Made by a program: the position numbers and the translations under genes. From positions 3,626,866-3,690,865 of the forward strand of contig JAJLRJ010000011.1 of NCBI GenBank assembly GCA_024195265.1: a stretch of 64,000 bases of DNA, in the 5' to 3' direction. The notes below the pieces were generated by a model. That model made no database searches. It was not told the origin of the DNA and saw nothing but the letters and a program-made list of their open reading frames with translations. This DNA comes from Dendrophyllia cribrosa. Taxonomy: Eukaryota > Cnidaria > Anthozoa > Scleractinia > Dendrophylliidae. This document shows, piece after piece, positions 10,461 to 21,222 of the stretch (the stretch's first letter is position 1; each line of letters opens with the position of its first letter).

Positions 10461-12660
10461 CTCCAACAAGTGGGGAACCAACAACAACCAGGGCACACAA
10501 GACATGTTCAATATTTGTCTTAGATCTATTTTTATTCTTTTTAACTCTTTTCAATATTATTTACTATTTGGATAAGTCTTCTTGAGCAGCAGGTTATCTG
10601 TGCAGTCAGCTGTTTTGCCTTTCTATTCTGTCGCTGACACACCTTGACAATGTTTCTATCTACCTGCAATGAAAGCAATTGAAGAAAGTCAATATTTTCT
10701 ATTTCCCAACCCTCTGCTTAGTCTAAACTATTGCATTATGCAGTAGACACCTCAAAGCCATTAGACCACTTGTCTAAGAATGTTTATACTAGCTCAGTGA
10801 TGTGGCAGTGGATTTGTACATGTAATCGCATGTTCGATAAATCAGGTTATCTTCTCTAGGTGTACATACATGTAACAGCCAAATGTCCTTTGACAAAATT
10901 TAGAAATTTATTTAACAACAGTGAGTTGAAAACTTTTTTTTTGTCAGTTTGTGAGAGTATTTTCACTTCGGGTAGTTTCAAGTCTGACGTGACTCTTGAA
11001 AAGTCTGAAAGGTTTCCCTATAATTTTACTCTCTACATTAAAAACAAGTAATCACATGTTCCCTTGTAAAATTATGGATTAATATCTCACATGTTTTCAG
11101 AAGCTGTAGAAATTGCTCTTGTTGTGAAGCGACTAGTTACATGTATGTACACCTAGAGAACATAGCCTAATTTATCGATAAAAGGTACTTTATGACAAAA
11201 TAAATGAATGAATGAATTCATCTAATCTAAACAAGATTCCTTTTATGAGGTGTTCTGATTCATAGAGAATAATAATTATTTTTTAAATATACAAGACTGC
11301 TTATCTAAATATATATATATAAAAAATAAATAAATCTGAGGAAAAATGTCTAAAAAATAATTGCCTAAATAATCAAGATTAGTGAAAAAAGACAAAAAAT
11401 GATGTTATCAGGTTTTGACTTGCTATTTCCAAGGTTAAATAAAAGGAATGTAGGGCTTCTTGGCAAGCTTTTATATGTGCCATCTTCACATTACTTGATT
11501 TCTCTCCTCCTCAGTGGCCTTTGACTTTGACCTAAATTTCAGAAGTCCTTACCCTTCTGAAACCTACTTTCGTCAACAAGGATTGGTTTTAAAATACCAA
11601 AAATATCTTCTGACTATAATAAAAAGAATTCCTTTGATCTAGAGGTTGGGATCAGTTTGTTAAGGAGGTGGATATGAGTTGGATTTTCTGTTCCAAAAAA
11701 AAAAATATGACTAAGGGGGCTTTGATTCGAAAGGTGCCCCACCACAGGGAAAAATTTACAACTTTGCAACTTTGCAATAGCCATTTCACAATTCCCTTAG
11801 TTGTCCTGGAAACCAATGACATGACTGTGCATAACTATTAAAACATTAATGTCTCTTTATGTTTGAAAAAATGGATTAATAATGATTATTTCCAAAACAC
11901 AAATGCTTGAATATTTTGTTTCCAGGCTGAAAACAACCTATTAGAAAAGTATGAAATAAGTTTCAACTGAAATTCATAAGTAGTTCGAAACGTGCAACTG
12001 TCTCTTGTACGCTTCTAAACAAGCTATAGTACCGTTTATTCAATTTGCTAAGAAGTTGTTACAACCCATATTTGGAAAATCACGATAAAAATATTAACCA
12101 ATCAATTCTCTAGAACAACATGCTTCCAATCTCGAGGGACCGAGGGGTTTCCAAATATGGTACTAAGCAGAAAATGAATATTTGGAAGCTGTGAATGCGC
12201 GTCACACGCTTCAACCCACTTATGGGTTTCTGGTTTTAAGTATACACATAAAGTAGGTCTTCAATTTTTAGAGACCCTATATTGTTTGGAATAGCCTCAA
12301 AAACAAACTTAGAAAACTTGATAATATAAATCAGCCCTAAAGAGATGTATTATTTCTATGAAAGGAACATGTGTCAATTATAACAACTTAGACGATTTTG
12401 AATACTATAAAAAATGAAAATCGATTATTTATTGGATTTAATTTATTTTTCTTTAAAATATATTAATGTTGATTAAAATAAGTTTTTACTTTAGTAATTA
12501 CTTTGTACTTTAATAAACGGTCCACATCAGCATTGCATTGTGCTGCCATTCATTTGGCCTTTTGAAACAATGTATATAATATGTATATTTGTAAAATTCA
12601 TTAATAATTCATAAGGGTACTAACAAATATAAATGAGCCATTCCAAACACATGGTTAACC
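10461..12660. other. AT-rich non-coding DNA, no feature recognised
   Basis: A low-GC stretch with short A/T microsatellites, for example an AT run near 11310. I see no convincing open frame, RNA gene or repeat boundary. Confidence 0.55.
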
Positions 12661-12680
12661 TTGTAAATCATGTACAACTC

Positions 12681-12725
12681 ACTAGTGGTTGTATCTAATT
12701 TACAATCCAGATACAACCACTAGTG
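12681..12725. repeat. Short inverted repeat
   Basis: ACTAGTGGTTGTATCT (12681-12696) recurs inverted as AGATACAACCACTAGTG (12709-12725). A further partial copy follows at 12726-12737. This is a possible foldback remnant. Confidence 0.6.
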
Positions 12726-12950
12726 GGTTGTATCTGGAATGTGAATTTCACAAGTTGTTTACAACTTTCGCGTCTGTGTTGTATCGGCACTATACATTCA
12801 CTCGGCTGCACCTCGTGATTGTATAGGCTGATACAGCACTCCCGCTCATGTACATGTAGTAAACATTACATAGAACACCAACCTTTAATCTGTAAAGGAT
12901 TCAGCCTCTAGATCAGATTCAGTTCCAATCCATCAGTGACAGACACATTG

Positions 12951-13400
12951 ACAGCTTCAGGTCGAGTGGTAATAATGTTCCCGTACAACACAATAAAAAC
13001 TATGACCTCCAATGGTTCCTTCTTGATGTTATTGAGACCGTGGGCTATAGTTTTCGATGATTTCACTTGATCAGAAACGACAAGAGCCAAAAGTATGAGC
13101 GCCACATGTCTTGGAAGTGTAGAGTGTTTTCGCCATGATAAGACAGCAGTTCAAGATACACTGACAGCTTCAGGTCGAGTGGTAATAATGTTCCCGCACA
13201 GCACGATGAAAACTATTACCTCCAATGGTTCCTTCTTGATGTTATTGAGACCGTGGGCTATAGCTTTCGATGATTTCACTCGATCAGAAACGACAAGAGC
13301 CAAAAGTCCGAGCGCCACATGTCTTGGAAGTGTAGAGTGTTCGCCATGATAAGACAGCAGTTCAAGATACACTGACAGCTTTAGGTCGAGTGGTAATAAT
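12951..13400 (-). repeat. ~213-bp tandem array, inverted copy
   Basis: Two full-length and partial copies of the unit at 6873-7484, here reading on the minus strand. The two arrays lie 5.5 kb apart in opposite orientation, each with a long G tract (6567) or C tract (13451) on its outer side. This suggests the ends of one element of about 6.9 kb. No transposase is visible between them. Confidence 0.8.
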
Positions 13401-13449
13401 GTTCCCCTATTCAAACACGAAAAAAGTGTCTGGCCCTGTGGAGTGTTCT

Positions 13450-13450
<1 letters not shown>

Positions 13451-13488
<38 letters not shown>
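13451..13488 (-). repeat. Poly-C tract, 38 C
   Basis: An uninterrupted run of 38 C, the longest homopolymer of its kind in the window. Its exact length is the sort of value an assembly may get wrong. 13489-14077 beyond it holds nothing recognised. Confidence 0.95.
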
Positions 13489-14074
13489 TGGGGTAGGGCT
13501 AAAGAGCTTGAAAACACCGAATCTATGTCTGAAACTCTTGCAGCGGAGAAAAAAAAGTACAAAGTCTTTTCAGTTACGTTAGCACATTTAAGCGTCTTCA
13601 CTCCGGAAAGATTATTCATTCGCCGTTGCAAAGTATAAAGTAAAAACGAAATGTGTGAAATGCAAATGGTATCACTAGCTTTTTACCTGATTAAGATCAC
13701 TGTGGTATTTAGCTATTTCTGTCCTTTTTTCGTATTGTTTTTTCTTTTTTTTTCTTTTTATCAGAAGGATACTGTCTTCATGAAACATTATGCGAAAAAG
13801 GGAAAATCAGTCTAATATTCGCCACATGCACGGCCCCCAAAATATATCAATTTGTACAGTGTAACTAGTGATGTAAACGTTTGTCAAACGTTACACACCG
13901 CAACTGATGTTTTCTTTGTCTCTCAATTGACCGAGAGAGAGCCTCAAAAGAGCACTTATTTGGATGTTTTCTACTTGTCAATAATCTTACTGTGAGTTTG
14001 GGTTACCTGTGGTTCGTGGGACCATTTACCTCGCTCGTGAATTTTCCGTCGATGATATGTACCATAGATGTTGG

Positions 14075-14077
<3 letters not shown>

Positions 14078-14106
<29 letters not shown>

Positions 14107-14133
14107 AGGGAGTGGTGGGGGGGGGGGGGGGGG
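14078..14133 (+). repeat. Poly-G tracts, 29 G and 17 G
   Basis: Runs of 29 G (14078-14106) and 17 G (14117-14133) split by a short A/T-containing spacer. 14134-14764 is non-coding with a smaller G9 run near 14250. Confidence 0.95.
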
Positions 14134-14764
14134 CTTCTCCCAGCCTTACTTCCAATTCATGTCATGCCTTAATTGATCGGGCTGGCTTTTGCAAGCCTGC
14201 CCGATATATAAAATGGACGCTGTTTCGTAGTCACTTATTGACACGCCGGGGGGGGGGGCTCGCCATATGAAAATGACGGGGTGTCCTTTTAGAATTTTGT
14301 TAGATGGGCATGGTTGAAAAGAAGTTTTATCGTTAAGCGCTACTAATTGTAAATGTTATGTGGAAGTCTCTCCCCCCCGGATTTTGGAGATTTGAGAGTA
14401 GATAAGTTAATATGTGGTGTAGGTGAAGTAAATGGGGATGTGGGTAGGCTAAGAAATTGATTAAAAGGTTGTTTGTTTAAAGGGTGTTTATAGCGGTGTG
14501 GGAGGAAAGGATGAAGGGTGAATCGTCTTGATTTTTACAGCGTGCATTGAACGAGACACCAAATTTGTCGCGAATTACGCCTAAAACGAGCCATTCTTCT
14601 CGGTCTTGTCTCGGTGATAATCTGTTTAGCATTTAGCATGATTGAGCGAGACTGAATTGATCCGATTTGTGTTTACCTTTTGTTCAAGATGTGATTGGCT
14701 AGTTCGCGGTGGCATTTTGCGTTATTCGGTTACTCTGACACATTTTTCTAAACTCAACAAAGAG

Positions 14765-15215
14765 CCCGGGGTGGGGGGAGGGGGTACTCGGCAAATTTTT
14801 GGGCGGGGGTGTGCGCTGGGACTCTGAGACCCTTAACCTATACTAGACCATTTTAGCTAAATTTTGCAACCCTATTCTAGACTAAACACCTAAAAACCCT
14901 TCCCTATCCTAGACCCATTCCAGACTCGCTATTTTTCAGAAACTCGTTCACAATCACAGTCTAAGATGCCAGGGGTCAGTAAAAATGCCGTAAACGGCCC
15001 GCCGTACCGATTTGTAAATGTCATTTGCCAGTAAACCTCGTGTAGACTAAATTTTTCACGCAACTGATCAGTTTCGCCGAAAATGATACCCTATTCTAGA
15101 CCAAAAATCTCTGATTACTATACCCTATCCCAGACTAAACTGCCTGAAAACCATACCCTTCACAGCGGCACACTCCTATATAGCTCATATATGGGAGTAC
15201 CTCCCCCCCCCCGGG
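14765..15215. mobile_element. ~450-bp MITE with CCCGGGGTGGGGGG termini
   Basis: The left end CCCGGGGTGGGGGGAGGGGG followed by TACTC is mirrored at the right by GAGTAC followed by a C-run and GGG. The interior carries repeated CCCTATTCTAGAC / CCCTATCCTAGAC-like words. It is non-coding. A relative with a similar right end is at 49096-49390. Confidence 0.65.
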
Positions 15216-16269
15216 ACAAAGAGGTCTCGATTCTGTTGTAAAGAGAGTTTCTACACTAGATAGAGCAGCTTAAATTAGTGGAAAGCTATTTCCTCAATTT
15301 TGTTGGATCATTTTGATCATTTGCAATCTGATATTTCAACGAATTGTGCTATCGGATGGAGCCGCTTCCAAGCGTAGACGTCTTCTTCTTCTGATCTGTT
15401 GGGAAAAAAGGACTTATGGTTTATTTGATAACATAACGCCCCGAAGAGTGAAAAGAGAGAATTTGAGGTGAGCAATTACATTGTACATGGAACATTAAAG
15501 AAACGTGGTTTTCTTCTATAGTTTATTGTTCTCTCAGTGATAAGATTTGCTGCTAAAAGCATTTAAATTAATTTTGAATGACGCAGGCTGGAAAACTTCA
15601 ATTTTAATTTAATGAGAAATAGAACATGATCTTAATGTCAACAATCACTTTGACCGAGGTCATGTCAAGGATGTTTTACACAGGAAAAAATTAAGTGGCA
15701 TTTATTGAGATAACATGTTATGGCTTAAATGTTATAAGCTTATTAGTATTTTCTCAAAGAAGGGGTGAAAGAACTAACGGATTTAATATGTACGTTGGAG
15801 TCTTATTAAATATTATCTTCTATGATCTATGTTTGATGTGGTGTCATCTTGTATCTTTTATTACAAGAATAGATCGCATGTACGAAACTCTAAAAGGTAC
15901 CACGTGGTAATGTTTTTCCCGCCGTTTCTCATTTTTTATACCTGTTTATACCTGCTCGTATTTCATTACTGAATATGCAGTGTTAAAAGTAACGTTATTG
16001 TTGTGGTGACTTGTTGAATTTAATAATGTGGTTTGTGATTTATATTGGTTGAGGGACGGACCATTTAATTTTTTGTTGGGGGGGGGCGGGGGGGGGAAGG
16101 GCAATTTCTTCTGAGCATGATTTTTTTTTCAGCATCTCTATTTGCAAGAATTTTCTTTTTTTACCAAAATGCTTGAATTTTTTTCACGTGCTTACTTGTG
16201 CACGATTTTTTTTCTCTTAGCAATTTCTTCTGCAGGAATTTTTCATACAGTCTTATCTTTCTAATTCAA
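15216..16269. other. Non-coding host DNA, no feature recognised
   Basis: The short open frame at 15695-15910 has no recognisable motif. A G7 run and T-rich tracts precede the peptidase-like remnant. Confidence 0.5.
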
Positions 16270-16706
16270 CACAAAAAGAATGCCTTATGTTAACTGAAGT
16301 TCCTGATGTTGTTTGTATGGGAGAGTTAACTTTCAATTTAGAGTATAGTGAAAGTTATTATGGAAAGTTACATTATTTAAATGACAGTATAATAGAAGAG
16401 AGTTGTTGTTTACCTTTGTTCGAGGCTTTTGAATCGTTGTTACGTGATAATTATAAGTCATTTATTTTGACAATAATAATTTATACAGTCGCTATTTTTG
16501 ACACAAGGGATGGTGTATTCAAAGTGTTTGATTCACATAGTAGAGATCGTACAGGAATGAATGATCCATGTGGGACGCCGTGTGTATTGATTGAAATTAG
16601 TTCTCTTGAAGAGTTAGTAGAGTATTTTGAAAATTTGTATTTGGGACGTAATTGTTCAAATTTTAAAGTAAAAGGAGTAAAGATATCCTTAACAGCCCGA
16701 TTATAA
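16270..16706 (+). pseudogene. Fragment of a transposon-associated cysteine-peptidase-like protein
   Basis: An open frame of about 140 codons contains VFKVFDSHSRDRTGMNDPCG followed by a Thr-Pro-Cys-Val-Leu stretch and a SLEELVEYFENLY segment. This resembles the C-terminal part (catalytic Asp-x-His region) of tegument-type/OTU-like cysteine peptidase domains found in large metazoan transposon proteins. No catalytic Cys region, introns or neighbours of such a protein are visible. It is probably a stranded fragment. The assignment is tentative. Confidence 0.4.
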
Positions 16707-17427
16707 TACTCACAGAGTTTTCTTGTTCAGAACCATTTGTTGCATTTCCTTCAATTTAAAATTTGACTCAATGGGACTAATGTTTGGCTAATCCATTGTC
16801 GGTGTTACAAACTAAGTAAATTTAAGTATTTTTTTGGCAGTAGCAAAATAATTAGAAACCCGCTCAGATTTTAAAGATGATAACGAGAGAATATCTAAAA
16901 ATTGAAGAACTTACTAAGTTGGGCGATGTTGCAGCTCTCGTAGGGTCTCACACCATTGGTTTGCAACCCTTAGAGCTAACAAGTTTAATACAGTAATCGC
17001 CAATTGTCGAGAATAACAATAAATGATGTTTAAATAATGCAGTTGACAAAACAGTAAACACTACCTGGTTTTGCTAATTACCTAGTGCCTTTGTTTACTT
17101 GAAGGCGGCGCTAAAGTGCATGCTTTTGTACATCAAAGATTCGAGTTCAGTTCCAGGTATTACACAAAAATGGAAGGCACTTGCTCGTTTAAGTCCTTTG
17201 TTGGTGGAGTTTGTGGTTATGACATTCGCGATCGAAAGCGTGGAACGGAAATTGTCCCTTTACTTTCGCGCACAAAGGACATCTCTAATCACAAGACCTC
17301 ACAAGTCTGTCTTGAAATTTACCGGACCTGACTGGGATGAGATCGAACTTGTTTTATGTCGAACAGCGTTGTTTACTAGAAATGTAAAGGATCAAGTAGT
17401 TGTAAACTAAAGTTGTCAAATTTAGTT

Positions 17428-17568
17428 CAGTGGCGGATCTAGGGAAGCGGCCCCTTTCCATCCCTTTTTTGGCGAAGAAAAAGACTCGAGGGACCGAACT
17501 TTTTTTCAGAACCATTTTCACTCCCCCTCCCACCCCCTCTCCTTATGAGCAAGCTGGATCCGCAACTG
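17428..17568. mobile_element. Short MITE related to the 7699 element
   Basis: The ends CAGTGGCGGATCTAG and (right) GCTGGATCCGCAACTG are imperfect inverted repeats. The GGCGGATC core is shared with the element at 7699. No matching target-site duplication was seen. The open frame just left of it (17099-17410) has no recognisable motif. Confidence 0.55.
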
Positions 17569-18027
17569 GAAATTTATAGTGAAAAAGAGATCACATGCAT
17601 GATGCTATCCACAGGAAGCCCTGGTATACCCATCTTTCAGGGGTAGCTCCATCAAGTAGAGCACCTCGACTCGTATGGTAAGAAGGTAAATTTAGGAAAC
17701 GAGAAAAAAGCATCCAATATGGAAAGCAAGACTGGGGAGAGGAGTTAAAAATCGTTGCTCGCAAAAGGCTATTGCTACCAATTAATATATTTTAGAACAT
17801 ATTGACTAACGAAGAAAATTAAATGGTGCTGAAATATATTTCTAAACAGTTATTGTTTTTTTACTCTTGCAAAAGTGTTTCAATTTAATTGGAAAAGACT
17901 ATAGCGCGGGCGTAGAGGGAGGGTCGGACACCTTATTGAGACTTATATAACGGAGTAACCGGTTAGCTTTCAGTTGATGTTAGGGGTAGCAGTTTATATA
18001 GTTAAATTTAGGACTAAGCAACCCGAG

Positions 18028-18357
18028 AAGCTAGGCGGTACAGTGGTACGGTAGGCTTTGTAAGCCTAATACCCCATTCACACCAACGCTTAAACATGTT
18101 TAAATGTTGTTTAGTTTAAAACAGGTTTAGAAAAATATCTCCTAACCTCCGGTAATATTTGGAGTGAAATCTTTACTAAAACAAACTTTATTCACTTTAT
18201 TACCATTCCAGGTAGTTTGAGTCATATACATTTAAAACTTTTCAAGATAGAAGCTAAAAACCTAGTTGAACTAAACAACATTTAAACATGTTTAACCGTT
18301 GGTGTGAATGGGGCATAAGCCTAGCTGAGGTCACAGGTTCAATCCTCAGTGGGGATT
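18028..18357 (+). mobile_element. tRNA-like SINE remnant, split by an insertion
   Basis: 18028-18068 has an A-box-like stretch (GGCGGTACAGTGGTACGG). 18324-18357 has a B-box-like GGTTCAATCC followed by a CTCAGTGGGG stem half. With the MITE at 18069-18315 and one TSD copy set aside, the boxes fall about 40-50 bp apart, as in RNA polymerase III promoters of tRNA-derived SINEs. No intact tRNA fold was established. Confidence 0.5.
18069..18315. mobile_element. 247-bp hAT-type MITE with 8-bp TSD
   Basis: The termini (A)TACCCCATTCACACCAACG and its complement flank AAACATGTTTAAATGTTGTT and its inverted counterpart. TAAGCCTA is duplicated on both sides (18061-18068 and 18316-18323). Eight-bp duplications are characteristic of hAT elements. 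It is non-coding. Confidence 0.8.
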
Positions 18358-18472
18358 TTAGATTTTCTTTTTTATACTTAAAAATATATTGAAAATAAAA
18401 TTCTAAGTGTCGACATTACGTTATATAAGTCTCAAAAAGGTGTCCGACCCTCACTCTACGCCTGTGTTATAG

Positions 18473-19509
18473 CCAGACCCAATTTAATTGCCTTATCCGC
18501 ACCCCTACCCCCTTAAATGCAAACAAAACTGCATTGCGTGACATAACTGTAAAAAGACTGAAAGCAAACGTCCGACATGTTTTGGTTTGTACTTCAAAGT
18601 AACATTGCAAATCTTTTAGCGCACTACAAAACCGAGGAACGCTCCAAAAGGTACTTAGCCCTTTGAATAGATGCCGTGGTACTGAAAAGTGTCGAAAGTT
18701 TAACAAAGATTGGCTGACCCGACCGTTTAATATTACGTTGTTGTCGTCCGAAGTTTATCGGACGTTGTAAACAAGACTAAAGGACATGCGATGAACGGTG
18801 AAAAAAATGCAAGAAAATGATCTCTGGATAAGTCTTCTACAACAAATAAGGTAAGAAAATTTCAAAACATTTTTTCTATGTGGCTACTTTAACCTTATTT
18901 ATGTTAAGACATGTGGTGGAAAGTGAAATGTTTGTGTGACCCGCAAATTGATTGTTGACCTCGTAAGGTCAAATAACTCTAATTTTAACGAACTTTGAAA
19001 TGCTCTCGCGTCGCTCTGAATCATTTGCCCAAAGAAATTTTTACGGCAATCTTGAGATCATCTTTATAAAAATTAACCAACAGAAACTTAATCCGTTTGA
19101 AGGTTTAGCACATGGTGAAAAGTTGTTTTGTTTACGAGGTACTTTCAAAGAAGTAAAATATGTCTTCGAAATAAAATTATTTTGCAAGCAAATAACAACA
19201 AAATAATTCCCAAAATCACTCTACTGGATAATTAAAGATTGCAAAATACGATTTTCATGTTTTAAATGCTGTAGCGTTACTTGTTTTTGCAAGCGAGACT
19301 GTCAAAATTGTGCAATAATTTTCCACCTCAAATGGCGATTTTAACGGACTTTCGTTTTTTGAATTTTTCTTTTAAATAAAAAGATATTTGACCGAAAAAA
19401 GTATCAAGTGATTTTTGTTATACCTTAATCTGTCGAACTTTAAAATATGAAAGAAATCTAATTTTTATTACTTGCCAAAAAATTTCAAATTTGTCTGATT
19501 TTTACGGAC
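18473..19509. other. Host DNA left of element B, no feature recognised
   Basis: AT-rich sequence without convincing open frames. Homology to the element cassette begins near 19510; the exact left breakpoint of element B cannot be fixed from one copy. Confidence 0.5.
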
Positions 19510-19530
19510 AGGCGCTCTTAAATATACATC

Positions 19531-19741
19531 ATGTCTGACAACAAGCTTGTGAAATCAGTTACTGATGCCGCGTAATCACTGGCCTTGTCGCCGGTATTGG
19601 GTGGGTTGGTAAGGAAGTCGTCAAAGAGAACTTCACAGCTGACCCCAGCGCGAATGTGATGAACTACGTAAAGTCATGGCTGGCAGTATCGCACTGAAGA
19701 AATACCTCGAGGACCAGAAAATCCTTCCCGCCTCGATGTAA
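19531..19741 (+). pseudogene. Small membrane protein MSDN, broken copy (element B)
   Basis: This is a copy of the 73-aa protein at 30310-30531 in element C, with the same start MSDNKLVKS. The frame is lost after about 14 codons at GATGCCGCG, where a base is missing relative to C and a TAA results. The downstream sequence still matches through AVMAGSIALKKYLEDQK-like codons. A TATA-like AAATATACATC sits directly upstream. Its function is unknown. Confidence 0.75.
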
Positions 19742-19786
19742 AACATAAAACACAAAACCATTATATATATACTTACACACACAACA

Positions 19787-20221
19787 ATGGCCACCGCAGT
19801 CGCTATGATGATTGGTGGAGCCATTCTCAATGCTGCCGCTTTCACTGGCGGCAATTATCTAGCAAAATATTTGTCTGGGGATGATGGTGGCCAAGCCGCA
19901 CTGAAAGAGAAGACCAGGCACGACAAGGCCCTTGAGGCCTATCAGGTGGCTTGGGCCAAATATCAGAAAGACCGCACAAAGCTCCTCGACTGGATTGCGA
20001 CCAATGATCAGATCAAAGATCAAGCAAAACAAAATTTCACTAACACCGACCAAGCGCTGGCGCTATACAACCAAACCCACAGGGACCAACAACTTTCACT
20101 TCCCAAAGAGCCCGAGCTCTCTGACTTCTATAAACCCAGCGAACAACAGAAGCAAGGCGAGCTACTTTTTATTGGCACTGGAGCGCTTGCCCTTGGGTAT
20201 GCAGCTTTTCGCTGTCTTTAA
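19787..20221 (+). CDS. Conserved two-helix membrane protein (element B)
   Basis: An intact 144-aa protein closely similar to the 145-aa product at 29818-30255 in element C. An N-terminal hydrophobic Ala/Gly segment (about residues 3-22) and a C-terminal one (about 125-142) enclose a hydrophilic core with YQKDRTKLLDWIATNDQIK and SDFYKPSEQQKQGELLFIG. It may be a virion or membrane component; I do not know its role. A TATATATATA box lies about 25 bp upstream of the ATG, as for other genes of these elements. The next gene (integrase) starts 14 bp downstream. Confidence 0.7.
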   Translation: MATAVAMMIGGAILNAAAFTGGNYLAKYLSGDDGGQAALKEKTRHDKALEAYQVAWAKYQKDRTKLLDWIATNDQIKDQAKQNFTNTDQALALYNQTHRDQQLSLPKEPELSDFYKPSEQQKQGELLFIGTGALALGYAAFRCL

Positions 20222-20235
20222 ATATATACACACAA

Positions 20236-21222
20236 ATGGATGCTAAACTCTCAAAGATCTACTACAGCCCGAAAGGCTATTGGAAAGGCCTTGCAGCTGT
20301 GAAAAAGTTAGCTGCAGCAGCTAAGATATCTGATGATGTGGTAAAAAAGTGGCTCGTCAAACAAGCCCTTTGGCAAATATATCTCCCAGCGCCACGCTAC
20401 ATCCCTCGACCAAAGTTTGATGTCTTCTCGCCCAATGCGGTGCATCAAGCAGACCTTTTTTTGCCCCACGACAAACTGCCTCGTGGCAGGAAGGTTTACA
20501 AATATGCTTTGACAGTTGTCGATGTGGCTAGCCGCTACAAAGAAGCAGAGCCCTTGACCTCGAAAGAGTCTGATGAGGTTTCGAAAGCCTTTAAGAAGAT
20601 ATACAGACGCGGGCCTTTGAAATGGCCAGAATTATTGCAGGTCGACCCTGGGCGTGAGTTTATGGGTGCTGTGACTAAGGCTATGGAGAATAACAAAACT
20701 GCTATTCGTCGTGGGCGTCTTGATATCCACAGAGACCAAGCGATAGTTGAAAGATTCAACAGAACCCTAGCTGAACGCCTGTTTGGCCACCAGTATGCGG
20801 TTGAAATGCGCCTTCCCTCCGGCCAGAGATCGACTGATTGGGTTAAAAGACTGCCAGAAGTTGTATCTGCTTTAAACAATGAAGTGACTAGACTCACTGG
20901 CAAGAAGCCTGCGCAAGCAATTAAAGAGAAATCCGTTTCATCCAAACCCTCTACCCCCTATTCGAGGAGTGAACGAAAAAAAGCTCCCTCCCCAAATAAA
21001 TGTGAGATATTTGTACCAGACTGGCGAGCTAGAACGGGGTAGTAGACGAGCGAGCCGATCCAATCTGGTCTTTAAAGGTCTACAACATCGAAAGGGTTGA
21101 TACCAAACCGGCCAAACGAACCGGTCGTGTATTATCTTTACGATGGGCCCAAGCGGAGCTTCGTCCGTGAGGAGTTGATGGTTGTGCCGCCAGACACTCA
21201 GTTGCCTCCGATATCTTTGTGA
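20236..21222 (+). pseudogene. DDE integrase (element B), frameshifted in C-terminal domain
   Basis: This is a retroviral-type integrase core for insertion of the linear element. It begins MDAKLSKIYYSPKGYWKG. The catalytic acidic residues lie in VHQAD, LLQVDPGREF and QAIVERFNRT. One codon is missing in the LLF stretch after the first Asp compared with C. The C-terminal domain is out of frame from about 20965, with a further slip near 21040, so the open frame ends early at 21042. The terminal codons to TGA at 21222 are still recognisable. It overlaps the convergent polymerase by 25 bp (21198-21222), exactly as in element C. Confidence 0.85.

Larger units (their letters stand above)
17899..18472. 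mobile_element. 574-bp non-autonomous element with ~54-bp TIRs
   Basis: The ends 17899-17953 and 18418-18472 are inverted repeats sharing GGCGTAGAG, GAGGGTCGGACACC and TTGAGACTTATATAACG. It contains a tRNA-like sequence, and that in turn contains another MITE, giving three nested layers. It is non-coding. Confidence 0.8.

Noticed and set aside
13390..13638. Proline-rich and glycine-rich open frames over poly-C/poly-G tracts (also near 6511, 10317, 13992 and 46302)
   Set aside because: They arise only from homopolymer reading and have no conserved flanking protein sequence.
17099..17410. 103-codon open frame left of a MITE
   Set aside because: No motif, splice or promoter support; consistent with chance in a moderately AT-rich region.
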